A stretch of DNA of 35,290 nucleotides from Acidimicrobiales bacterium. GTDB taxonomy: Bacteria; Actinomycetota; Acidimicrobiia; Acidimicrobiales; RAAP-2. Both the position numbers and the translations under genes were made by a program. The stretch is from positions 1 through 35,290 of the forward strand of contig JADGOF010000002.1 in the NCBI GenBank assembly GCA_017883105.1, in the 5' to 3' direction. Below the pieces are notes generated by a model. That model saw only the letters and a list, made by a program, of their open reading frames with translations, had not been told where the DNA came from and searched no databases. Below, piece by piece: positions 22,156 to 30,008 of the stretch; within the stretch, counting starts at the first letter, position 1, and every line of letters begins with the position of its first letter.

Positions 22156-23385
22156 ATGAGAACCCTGATGATAGCCGGTGAGTATCCCTGGCCCGAGGAC
22201 ACAGGCTCCCGAATTCGCTTGGCCATGGTGCTGCGCGGCCTCCGACGCTGTGGTCCTACGGAGCTCTTCTCCGTCGTCTCGAAGTTCCGCACCGACTTCG
22301 ACCCTCCGGACAAGTCGCTGGGTCTGACCAAGGTGGGTCGGGTGGGTTTCGACAATCGACCAGCCACGGGCATCCGCCTGATCCCCACTCTGGCTCGTCC
22401 TTCGATGCCGATCGGGATGCCTTGGCGGGACCGGCAGCTGGTGCAGGCAGCCCTGGCCCGGTTCACCTCGGGAAGCTACGACCTGATCTGGGTCTTCGGA
22501 GCTCGACCCTGGGTGCTGGCCGGTGAGCAGGCGTCCGCTCCGACCATCCTCGACCTCGTCGACCTCGAGGACCAGAAGATCACGGCCCGGCTCGCTGTGC
22601 CCGGTCCGCCGGCGTCCGGGCCGGTGGAGTGGTTGCGGCGCACAGTGGGCACCCTGGTGTCCGAAGAGGAGGTCCGACGCTGGCAGAGGTTGCATCGTCA
22701 GGCGAGTAGGCGTGCATCGGCCACAGTGGTGTGCAGCCTGCTCGACGCGGAGCGGGCCACGGCCAACGGAGTCATGAAGGTGGAGGTCATCCCCAACGGG
22801 TACCCCGACATCGAGCATCCTGCCGGTCGGGTCGTGGTCGGTTCCCCCCCGATCGTGCTGTTCCAGGGCCTCTTGAGCTACCCCCCGAATGTCGAGGCCG
22901 CCCGGCTGTTGACCCAGGAGGTGGGCCCGGCGCTGCGAGCGCTCGTGCCCGCGGCCCAGATTCGGCTGGTCGGAACCCACGACCCGGGATTGATGGCATT
23001 GCACGATCCGCCACGGGTGACTGTCGTGGGTCGGGTACCGGACATGACCGACGAGTTGGCACGTGCCGATGTCGTGGTGGTCCCGATTCGCTACGGAAGT
23101 GGCACCCGCCTGAAGATCCTGGAGGCGTTCGCCCACCGACTGCCCGTGGCGTCGACGACCCTCGGTGCGGAAGGCCTGGGCGCAGAAGACGGTGTGCACC
23201 TGCTCCTCGGAGACAGCGCGCCGGCGCTGGCTGACGCCTGCGCTCGACTGCTCACGGAGCCCGGGCTCCGTGAGGCGATCGCCGAGCACGCCCACGCGCT
23301 CTTCGTCGAACGATTCCGGACCGACGTGGTCGAGGAGCGGGTCAGCCATCTCGCGCGCGAGGTGGTGGAACGTTCGTCCTCCTGA
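22156..23385 (+). CDS. Glycosyltransferase family 4 (2), XrtA-system-like
   Basis: A 409-residue GT-B protein. It starts with LMIAGEYPWPEDTGSRIRL and ends with the donor site PIRYGSGTRLKILEAFAHRLPV, a form common in sugar transferases found with PEP-CTERM/exosortase polysaccharide loci. The middle has VLFQGLLSYPPNVEAARLL, the beginning of the second Rossmann domain. GAGGGA at 22145-22150 fixes ATG 22156. It is followed on the same strand by the WbsX-like gene, which has its own promoter-like box. The donor sugar is unknown. Confidence 0.9.
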   Translation: MRTLMIAGEYPWPEDTGSRIRLAMVLRGLRRCGPTELFSVVSKFRTDFDPPDKSLGLTKVGRVGFDNRPATGIRLIPTLARPSMPIGMPWRDRQLVQAALARFTSGSYDLIWVFGARPWVLAGEQASAPTILDLVDLEDQKITARLAVPGPPASGPVEWLRRTVGTLVSEEEVRRWQRLHRQASRRASATVVCSLLDAERATANGVMKVEVIPNGYPDIEHPAGRVVVGSPPIVLFQGLLSYPPNVEAARLLTQEVGPALRALVPAAQIRLVGTHDPGLMALHDPPRVTVVGRVPDMTDELARADVVVVPIRYGSGTRLKILEAFAHRLPVASTTLGAEGLGAEDGVHLLLGDSAPALADACARLLTEPGLREAIAEHAHALFVERFRTDVVEERVSHLAREVVERSSS

Positions 23386-23432
23386 CCCGTCGGGATCTTC
23401 TCCCCCCAACCACCGGTTTCGGCTGCATCGCG

Positions 23433-23438
23433 TAGCAT
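23433..23438 (+). promoter_or_regulatory. -10 box TAGCAT before the WbsX-like gene
   Basis: TAGCAT fits TANNNT and ends 8 nt before ATG 23447, where no ribosome site is seen. A leaderless transcript would fit. Confidence 0.35.
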
Positions 23439-23446
23439 GCCCTCCG

Positions 23447-24514
23447 ATGGAAGTCCTCGCGCTCTATCTCCCGCAGTTCCACCCGATTCCGGAGAACGAC
23501 ACGTGGTGGGGCAAGGGCTTCACCGAGTGGACCAATGTCGCCAAGGCGCGCCCGCTCTACCGTGGCCATGCACAGCCGCGCCTCCCTGCCGACCTCGGCT
23601 TCTACGATCTTCGGGTCAGCGAGACCCGGGAGGCCCAGGCCGACCTGGCCCGGCGGTACGGGGTCACCGGCTTCTGCTACTGGCACTACTGGTTCGCGGG
23701 CCATCGCCTCCTCCAACGCCCGTTCGACGAGGTGCTGTCCTCGGGAACGCCCGACTTCCCATTCTGCGTCGCATGGGCCAATCAGACATGGTCGGGAATC
23801 TGGCACGGAGCGCCCGACCGGGTCCTCATCGAGCAGACCTATCCGGGTCCGGAGGACGATCTCGAGCACTTCTCCTACCTGAGGCAGGCCTTCGAAGATC
23901 CCCGGTATGTGAGGATCGCAGATCGACCCCTCCTGTTCGTCTACCAACCGGGCGGGCTCCCCGATCCGGCGCGCTTCGTCGAGCGTTGGCAGAAGATGGC
24001 CCACGATGCCGGGCTCGGTGGGCTGTACCTGGTCGCTTCGCTCGGTGAGTCCGACTATGCCTCACACGTGGAGGACGGGTTCGACGCCGCGGTCTACTTC
24101 CACCTCCCGTTCGGCCGGGACTGGGCTACCCGAGTCCGCGAGCGCATGCTCGCTACGGGCCTCGCCCGCGGCCCGAAGCGCTATCCCTACTCGGAGGCAC
24201 CCGTTACACCTCCTTCCTCTCTCGGGGGACGCATCTTCCCGAGCGTGTACCCCAACTGGGACAACACCCCGCGCCTGGGCCGACGGGGATTCGTAGCGGA
24301 AGGGTCGACACCCGAGCGCTTCGGCGCCCAGGTGCACCGTGCCATCGAGATCGCGGAAGCCAATCCGCCCGGTGAGCAGGTCCTGGTCATCAAGTCGTGG
24401 AACGAGTGGGCCGAGGGAAACTATCTGGAACCCGACCGGGAGTTCGGCTTGGGTCGCCTGAAGGCTCTGGCCAACCAGCTCGCTCCACCCCCAGTTGCCG
24501 GTCCGGGCCGTTGA
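23447..24514 (+). CDS. WbsX-like protein (GH99-like fold)
   Basis: A 355-residue protein that opens directly with the WbsX signature LALYLPQFHPIPENDTWWG and then GFTEWTNVAKARPLY. Further family blocks are FCYWHYWFAGHRLL, FCVAWANQTWS and the C-terminal VIKSWNEWAEGNYLEPD. These proteins occur in O-antigen and rhamnan-type loci and share the fold of family-99 glycoside hydrolases; some are thought to be glycosyltransferases, but the reaction is not settled. Length is about that of the single-domain form. It lies 61 bp after a GT4 gene and converges on another with a gap of 13 bp. Assembly or trimming of the repeat unit is the likely role. Confidence 0.9.
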   Translation: MEVLALYLPQFHPIPENDTWWGKGFTEWTNVAKARPLYRGHAQPRLPADLGFYDLRVSETREAQADLARRYGVTGFCYWHYWFAGHRLLQRPFDEVLSSGTPDFPFCVAWANQTWSGIWHGAPDRVLIEQTYPGPEDDLEHFSYLRQAFEDPRYVRIADRPLLFVYQPGGLPDPARFVERWQKMAHDAGLGGLYLVASLGESDYASHVEDGFDAAVYFHLPFGRDWATRVRERMLATGLARGPKRYPYSEAPVTPPSSLGGRIFPSVYPNWDNTPRLGRRGFVAEGSTPERFGAQVHRAIEIAEANPPGEQVLVIKSWNEWAEGNYLEPDREFGLGRLKALANQLAPPPVAGPGR

Positions 24515-24527
24515 GCGGATTGGCCGG

Positions 24528-25697
24528 TTACGGAGTGCGACCGACCAGTCGGCGGTAGATGTCCTCGATCTCACCGCTGGCCCTGGCGATGTCGAACCTG
24601 GCGCTGTCCGCCATGGCTTGTCGGCTGAGTCGATCACGCAGGTCAGGGTCGACACAGACCCGTTCGAGGGCATCGGCGAGAGCCACCGGATCCCCGGGTG
24701 GGACGATCAGCCCGTTGACCCCGTCGGTCACCACTTGGGGAACACCCCCCACGGCTGTGGCGATGATGGTGGCCCCCACGCTTGCTGCCTCCATCAAGGC
24801 CACCGGAAGACCTTCCTGGTGGGAAGCGAGCACGAAGACGTCAGCGGCGGTCATCAGACGGAGCGCATCACCGCGGTGGCCTAGGAATTGGAAACGCTCG
24901 CCCAGTCCGAGGCGCTTGTGGATCTCGGAGAGCTCCGTTTCCATCGAGCCCTGACCGGCTGCCGCTAATCGGATGGGCAGGTCCCGCCCGATGACGAGGC
25001 GGGCCGCCTCGAGCAGTACGTCGTAGCCCTTCTCCGATCGTAGGTTGGCCACGGTGACCGCAAGAAGTTCCCCGGGACCCAGTCCGAGTTCGGTTCGAAC
25101 CTGGTGGCGGATCTCTTGGCGTTGCTCGACCATCGCCTGGGAAAGCGAGAGGTTCACGCCGTGTACGACCACCTGGGCATTGGCCTGCAGCGACCGGGGG
25201 AGCGCGTCGTACGCGGCCCCGGAAACGGCTACGAGCGCCTGATCGGACGACACGGTGGAGCGGTTGAGGATCTTGACCAGCACGGCGGCCTTGTTCCACA
25301 GGCTGTGCTCGGTGTAGAGGGTGATCGGCCGATTGCCCCGGCCCAGCGAGGCGATCACCAGCCGACCGAGCGCGGCGCTGTAGGGCAGGTGGAAGTGGAC
25401 GATGTCGAAGTTGCCGGCACGGAGCAGACGACGGTACGCGGCCATCCACCGGAGATCCCAATTCTTGGTGGCGCCGAGCCGGTGCACCGAACTTCCCGTG
25501 GCCTGGACGTCGGCCACCAGGGCATCCTCGGAATCAAGAATATAGGCGACCTCGTAGTCGAACTCTCCTCGGTCGCCGGAGGCCACGAGGTCGGATAGCA
25601 GTCGCTCGGCGCCTCCCGGTCCGAGGCCCTTGATGGTCAAGAGGACTCGGATCCGGACCGGCGTCTCGGGTGTTGGGGGATTTCCTGGCGCCGGCAC
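24528..25697 (-). CDS. Glycosyltransferase family 4 (3)
   Basis: A 389-residue GT-B enzyme. The acceptor-side loop is TIKGLGPGGAERLLSDLV. The second domain has VTVANLRSEKGYDVLLEAAR, LAAAGQGSMETEL, and the donor site ASHQEGLPVALMEAASVGATI. Such enzymes extend lipid-linked oligosaccharides in the cytoplasm. The GTG start at 25697 has TAACAT six bases upstream (25704-25709), suggesting a leaderless mRNA. It stands alone on its strand between a convergent WbsX-like gene and the divergent ABC exporter operon. Confidence 0.92.
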   Translation of the reverse strand: MPAPGNPPTPETPVRIRVLLTIKGLGPGGAERLLSDLVASGDRGEFDYEVAYILDSEDALVADVQATGSSVHRLGATKNWDLRWMAAYRRLLRAGNFDIVHFHLPYSAALGRLVIASLGRGNRPITLYTEHSLWNKAAVLVKILNRSTVSSDQALVAVSGAAYDALPRSLQANAQVVVHGVNLSLSQAMVEQRQEIRHQVRTELGLGPGELLAVTVANLRSEKGYDVLLEAARLVIGRDLPIRLAAAGQGSMETELSEIHKRLGLGERFQFLGHRGDALRLMTAADVFVLASHQEGLPVALMEAASVGATIIATAVGGVPQVVTDGVNGLIVPPGDPVALADALERVCVDPDLRDRLSRQAMADSARFDIARASGEIEDIYRRLVGRTP

Positions 25698-25703
25698 GGA
25701 GTG

Positions 25704-25709
25704 ATGTTA
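25704..25709 (-). promoter_or_regulatory. -10 box TAACAT, leaderless GT4 mRNA
   Basis: On the minus strand TAACAT ends 6 nt before GTG 25697. No ribosome site lies between them. No convincing -35 box is seen. Confidence 0.4.
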
Positions 25710-25813
25710 GCGGTGGGTCTGGCGGTCCGATGTCGTTGCGGGCAGGTGTCCCGCGGTACAGTATTTCCCCGCACGAGGATTGGATCCAGCCTGGGACAGA
25801 AGGCTGAGGGGGG

Positions 25814-25819
25814 TAGAGT
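25814..25819 (+). promoter_or_regulatory. -10 box TAGAGT, leaderless ABC operon
   Basis: TAGAGT ends 6 nt before ATG 25826 in an otherwise G-rich stretch. The spacing fits a transcript that begins at the A of the start codon. Confidence 0.4.
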
Positions 25820-25825
25820 CAACCG

Positions 25826-26806
25826 ATGACAACAGCGGATTCTGCAGGTGTCAGCGCGCTCGTTGTCACGGATCTCGCCTCAATCCCCGACGAGCCTCCG
25901 CCGGATATCATCTACCGCCACAAGGTGCGATTGATCGAGTCGCTCAGGGTGCTGTGGGCACACCGTGAGATCGTCTACACACTGGCCGAGCGCGACTTCC
26001 GGGCTCAGTACAAACAGGCGACGTTGGGAATCCTGTGGGCGATCCTGAGCCCGGTGGCCACCCTGGTGGTGTTCGTCGTCGTGTTCTCACGAGTGAAGTC
26101 CTTTGGAAGCGAGGGTGTGCCCTTCGCCTTGTACGCATTCGTCGGGATTCTGTGCTGGAGCTTCTTCGCCACTTCCCTTGGTTCGGGAGGGAACTCGTTG
26201 CTCACCAACAAGGCGTTGCTGGCCAAGACGCAGTTCCCCCGGGAGTGCTTCCCCCTCGAGACCATGCTGGTCGGAGGGTTGAACACGGTGCTGTCCTGGG
26301 TGCCGCTGGCCATCCTGTTCGTGATCTTCGGTCGCGCTCCGGCATGGACCACGGTGTGGATCCCGCTCTTCATGGTCATCGAGGTGGTCTTCGCGGCCGG
26401 GATCACCCTGGCCATCTCCAGCATCATCATCCAGATGCGTGATCTGGTGCAGGTGCTACCCCTCATCATTTCGCTGGGGTTGTTCGCCACGCCCGTGATC
26501 TGGCCTTTCTCGAAGATCCCAACCAGTCTCCACCTGGCATTCGGGCAGCATGTGCATCGGGCCGTGGTGGACGGCCACGTGGTCGCCGGGCACTGGGTCG
26601 GGGGCATCACGGTCAATCCCCAGATGATCTACGGGTTTCTCAATCCGTTGGGGCCGGTCATCGACAATGCGAGGCGCACGATGCTGTTGGGCCTGTCCCC
26701 CGATTGGAAACTGGTGGCGACCGGAGCGGTGGGCGCACTGCTCTATCTCATACTCGGATATCGGATCTTCAAGCGATTCGAGGTGAACTTTGCCGATATT
26801 GCCTGA
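25826..26806 (+). CDS. ABC-2 polysaccharide export permease (Wzm/TagG-like)
   Basis: A 326-residue membrane protein with six predicted segments. The N-terminal amphipathic stretch LAERDFRAQYKQATLGILWA is the hallmark of the TagG/Wzm family, followed by LLTNKALLAKTQFPRECFPL and LFATPVIWPFSKIP. Together with the ATPase encoded next, it moves lipid-linked polysaccharide across the inner membrane. Between the fifth segment and the usual NPQMIYGFLNPLGPVI block there is a loop of about 25 extra residues with five histidines. The gene overlaps the ATPase gene by 17 bp. The start follows a leaderless-type box. The family call is firm. Confidence 0.94.
   Translation: MTTADSAGVSALVVTDLASIPDEPPPDIIYRHKVRLIESLRVLWAHREIVYTLAERDFRAQYKQATLGILWAILSPVATLVVFVVVFSRVKSFGSEGVPFALYAFVGILCWSFFATSLGSGGNSLLTNKALLAKTQFPRECFPLETMLVGGLNTVLSWVPLAILFVIFGRAPAWTTVWIPLFMVIEVVFAAGITLAISSIIIQMRDLVQVLPLIISLGLFATPVIWPFSKIPTSLHLAFGQHVHRAVVDGHVVAGHWVGGITVNPQMIYGFLNPLGPVIDNARRTMLLGLSPDWKLVATGAVGALLYLILGYRIFKRFEVNFADIA
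26780..26785 (+). promoter_or_regulatory. Ribosome site GAGGTG inside the permease gene
   Basis: GAGGTG is 4 nt before TTG 26790 but 13 nt before the next possible TTG at 26799. It is the reason for choosing the longer start of the ATPase. Confidence 0.5.
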
Positions 26807-27983
26807 CGGAACCATCGAGGTCGAGCATGTCTGGAAGAAGTTCCGCGCTGATCGGACGGCGCCGAAGTTCTACGACCAGATGAAGAGATTCGGGCGATCG
26901 ATCGGGTCGCCGGGCCGACACGACTACCGGTGGGTGCTGAAGGACGTCAACCTGGAGGTCCCTCCGGGGGGCACCTTGGCGTTGATCGGCATCAATGGCT
27001 CGGGCAAGACGACCATGCTGAAGATCATCAGCCAGGTGACCTACCAGTCGGCCGGACGGTGCTCGGTGCAGGGCCGCATCGGTGCACTTCTCGGTGTCAC
27101 CAGTGGTATCCAGCCGGAGCTCACCGGCCGGGAGAACGTCTTCCTCTATGGTGCGGTGCTCGGCATGGGACGGCAGACCATCAGAGAGCGCTTCGAGGAG
27201 ATCGTAGAGTTCGCCGGCCTTACCGATGCCATCGACCGCCAAGTGAAGTTCTACTCCATGGGCATGCAGATGCGCCTTGGATTCTCGATTGCCGCATTCC
27301 TCGAACCGGACATCCTCCTGGTCGACGAGGTACTGTCGGTGGGGGACGCCAACTTCCAACAGAAGTGCCTCAATCGCATCGGCGAGGTTGTTCGCTTGGG
27401 CACCACGCTGCTCTATGTCTCCCACGACCTGGCCTCGGTCGAGGCGTCCTGCGAACGTGCGGTCTGGCTGGCAGATGCCGTTGTCCAGGCGGTCGGTCCC
27501 ACCAAGGAAGTGGTGAGCAAGTACCGGTCGGCCGTTGAGCAGAACGCGGCCTTGGCGACCTCGAGCGAGGGAGCGGTGCAGGTCCTGAAGGTCGAGATCA
27601 ATGCGTCCGACGGCGGCCAGGTCCGGTCTGAGAGCGACCTCGACATCTGCCTGAGGCTGCAGGCGCCTGAGGCCTACGATGCGAACTTCTTCATCGGAGT
27701 TTCCCAGGGCACTGCCTTCCCGATGTTCATCGTCCGCCACAGCGGGTCCTTCCCAGCCGGGGAGTTCGAGGTGAGGTGCCGCTTGCGTCACGTGCCGCTC
27801 AGCAGGGGTCGCTACTCGTTGTGGCCGGCGATGTCCGGACACGCCAGGGGTAAGGGCAAGCCCCTCTTGCCCTGGAGACCGGTGACGTCCTTCGATGTGA
27901 TGGGACCGGATCTACCCAAGTTGCCAGAAGGTGTGATGGTCCTCTCACCTGTCTACGTGGGAGCTGACTGGCGGGTCGACTGA
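26790..27983 (+). CDS. ABC polysaccharide export ATPase with cargo domain (Wzt-like)
   Basis: A 397-residue protein. The ATPase domain (about 1-245) has Walker A GINGSGKTT (67-75), the weak signature YSMGMQMRL (155-163) typical of polysaccharide exporters, Walker B ILLVDE (175-180) and the switch His212. A further ~145 residues (about 250-397) form a beta-rich domain placed like the carbohydrate-binding domain of Wzt, which recognises the finished non-reducing end of the glycan. That suggests that export depends on chain-end recognition. The TTG start overlaps the permease gene by 17 bp, so the two subunits are likely made in step. The 3' end is 17 bp from a convergent GT2 gene. Confidence 0.93.
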   Translation: MPILPDGTIEVEHVWKKFRADRTAPKFYDQMKRFGRSIGSPGRHDYRWVLKDVNLEVPPGGTLALIGINGSGKTTMLKIISQVTYQSAGRCSVQGRIGALLGVTSGIQPELTGRENVFLYGAVLGMGRQTIRERFEEIVEFAGLTDAIDRQVKFYSMGMQMRLGFSIAAFLEPDILLVDEVLSVGDANFQQKCLNRIGEVVRLGTTLLYVSHDLASVEASCERAVWLADAVVQAVGPTKEVVSKYRSAVEQNAALATSSEGAVQVLKVEINASDGGQVRSESDLDICLRLQAPEAYDANFFIGVSQGTAFPMFIVRHSGSFPAGEFEVRCRLRHVPLSRGRYSLWPAMSGHARGKGKPLLPWRPVTSFDVMGPDLPKLPEGVMVLSPVYVGADWRVD

Positions 27984-28000
27984 TCCGCCCCTGCATGGGA

Positions 28001-28840
28001 TCAAGGGAAGAAGACCCGGTTCCTGATCGAGCCGGCGATCCTCCCGGTGCGCATGCCGGCTGCGTGCGCCCATTGGCTGCGTAGTCCGCCGGGTGTCACC
28101 AGTCGGGGGGCCTGGACGATGAGCCAGGCCCAGGACTTGGCCGCCCCCCTCAGATTCGGTCGAGCCCCGGCGGCGCGATGCCGGCTGTAGAGCTCCGGGC
28201 CGCTGCGACCGTAGGCGGTCCCATGCCGGAAGGCCACCTTGAACCCCGGTTGACCGCGCTTGGAGACCACCGCACCGTGGGCAATGGCAAAGCGGAAACC
28301 GTGGAGCTGCAGCCGCCAGCAGAGGTCGACATCCTCACCGACCAACAGGTCCTCGCTGAAACCGCCCACGGCGTCGAACGCCTGTCGGCGGACGGCGAGG
28401 TTGGCACCCAGTCCGGCGGGAAGGAATCCGAGTTGTTCCACAGAAGCCGGTATGGGCGGCGAAGGCGGGAGTCCATTGAGCGAAGTGAAGTCGAACTCGC
28501 CGGCGATCACGTCGGCATCCGCTAGCGCGGAGACGCAGTGGGACAGCCATTGGGGGTGCACGACATCATCGGCATCGCAGAAGGCCAGCATGTCGCCTGA
28601 CGCCACCCGTACCCCGACGTTGCGTGCCGCGCCCGGCCCCGCCACTGCGGAGGCGTCGACCCACCGGATGGCCGGATGGCGATCGGCCCAATCCCGGGCC
28701 ACGGACGGGCTCGCGTCGGTCGATCCGTTGTCGGCGATCACGATCTCCCAGGCCACGTCGCACTGCTGGCCCACCAGGGCCTGGATCTGGTCCACCAGCC
28801 AAGGCATGCCGTTACGCACGGGAACGATGATGCTGATCAC
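28001..28840 (-). CDS. Glycosyltransferase family 2 (1)
   Basis: A 279-residue GT-A enzyme. The nucleotide-binding start is ISIIVPVRNGMPWL, the acceptor and donor core is VIADNGSTDAS, the metal-binding DxD is FCDADD (Asp89, Asp91), and the catalytic block is LLVGEDVDLCWRLQLHGFR (Glu169, Asp170). It lacks a long C-terminal membrane domain, so it is probably a peripheral enzyme adding one sugar to the lipid-linked unit. GTG 28840 is the best start, since it directly precedes the first strand. It is alone on its strand, convergent with the Wzt-like gene and divergent from another GT2 gene. Confidence 0.9.
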   Translation of the reverse strand: MISIIVPVRNGMPWLVDQIQALVGQQCDVAWEIVIADNGSTDASPSVARDWADRHPAIRWVDASAVAGPGAARNVGVRVASGDMLAFCDADDVVHPQWLSHCVSALADADVIAGEFDFTSLNGLPPSPPIPASVEQLGFLPAGLGANLAVRRQAFDAVGGFSEDLLVGEDVDLCWRLQLHGFRFAIAHGAVVSKRGQPGFKVAFRHGTAYGRSGPELYSRHRAAGARPNLRGAAKSWAWLIVQAPRLVTPGGLRSQWAHAAGMRTGRIAGSIRNRVFFP

Positions 28841-28974
28841 CGGATCGACCAGCGGAGCGCTGTGCGGAGTGCCCGCCCGTCGTGCGCCATCTCCATGTGT
28901 CCTCCCCGACCCGTCGGTGGGCGCACCTCCCGTCGAAGCCGCGCACCGGGTGCGACCGGGTGCGCATGGGCGAT

Positions 28975-28980
28975 TAGCCT
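28975..28980 (+). promoter_or_regulatory. -10 box TAGCCT before the second GT2 gene
   Basis: TAGCCT fits TANNNT. Transcription would begin near 28987, leaving a leader of about 11 nt that contains GAGGG just before ATG 28998. Confidence 0.35.
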
Positions 28981-28997
28981 ACTTCCGTGAGGGCACG

Positions 28998-30008
28998 ATG
29001 ACCGCTGGGCAGGGGCTGGGCCACGATGTCCAACAAGGTGGGACATCACCGCTGGAGGGTGTGACGGCGGTCGTCCTGACCCACATGAGGCCTGGACTGG
29101 CCGGCGACGTCACCCGATCACTGCTCGAGGTCGAGGGTATCGCTCCCGACCAGATCGTGGTCGTCGTCAACGGCGTCGGGGGCCTCGATGACCCGGCACT
29201 CGAGTCGAGCGTCCGGATGGTGCGGCTTCCCACCAACACCGGGCCGGCCGGCGGGTTCCGCGCCGGGTTGGTCGCGGCGTTCTCCGATCCAGCCACTCGT
29301 TGGGCCTACCTCTGCGAGGACGATGTCAGTCTGTTCAGCCTGCCGGCTCCCCGCCTGGCCGCGCTGGTGGAGCGCGTGCATTCCCTTCGAGACCGACCGG
29401 CGCCGGTCGGAGCGGTGGTGGCCTATGGGCGTCGGTTCGTCGGGCGCGGCGCCCACACGGTGAATCTCGTGCCTCCGCCCGGCTCGGCGAACGACCTCAC
29501 CCCGGTCGATGTCGCCTGCTGGGGGGCCACCCTGGTGTCGCGCGCCGTGGTCGACGCAGGCGTGCTCCCCGATGCCGACTGGTTCTTCGGCCTCGAAGAC
29601 TTCGACTTCTTCTGCCGTATGCGAGAGGTGGGGTTCGAGGTCCTCGTCGACGATGTGGCAGCCCGCCGAGTGGCGGTACAGCAGACGTCCCACGGACGGG
29701 AGGCAGCCTTGCGATACCGGCGCCCCACCGACGTCGCCGAGTCCTGGCGGTCCTACTATCACGCCCGTAACTCCCTGGCCCTCATCCGTCGACATGGTCG
29801 ACCCAGCTGGTACGGCTGGCAGGTGGCCTATTCGTTCCGACAGCTCCAGAAGGCCCATGGGCGGTCCGAGCGATCAGCCATCGCACACGGCTTGTGGGAC
29901 GGCATCTTGGGACGGATGGGGGAGAACCCTCGTTACGGCCGCCGCGTCGGCGAGTTCGACTCGGGCGACGGACCGAGCGGCGGGGGGTCGACTCCCGATG
30001 CCAGGTAG
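28998..30008 (+). CDS. Glycosyltransferase family 2 (2), GlfT-like
   Basis: A 336-residue GT-A enzyme. It has VTAVVLTHMRP at the start, PTNTGPAGGFRAGLVAAF, a metal-binding LCEDDVSLF and the catalytic WFFGLEDFDFFCRMREVGFE. This pattern is that of rhamnosyl/galactofuranosyl-type GT2 enzymes. The C-terminal part (SWRSYYHARNSLALIRRHG) is a family feature that follows the catalytic domain. GAGGG 4-5 nt upstream supports ATG 28998. The last 76 bp overlap the 3' end of a sulfotransferase gene on the other strand; the C-terminal Gly/Ser/Pro-rich tail is encoded in the overlap. Confidence 0.88.
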   Translation: MTAGQGLGHDVQQGGTSPLEGVTAVVLTHMRPGLAGDVTRSLLEVEGIAPDQIVVVVNGVGGLDDPALESSVRMVRLPTNTGPAGGFRAGLVAAFSDPATRWAYLCEDDVSLFSLPAPRLAALVERVHSLRDRPAPVGAVVAYGRRFVGRGAHTVNLVPPPGSANDLTPVDVACWGATLVSRAVVDAGVLPDADWFFGLEDFDFFCRMREVGFEVLVDDVAARRVAVQQTSHGREAALRYRRPTDVAESWRSYYHARNSLALIRRHGRPSWYGWQVAYSFRQLQKAHGRSERSAIAHGLWDGILGRMGENPRYGRRVGEFDSGDGPSGGGSTPDAR

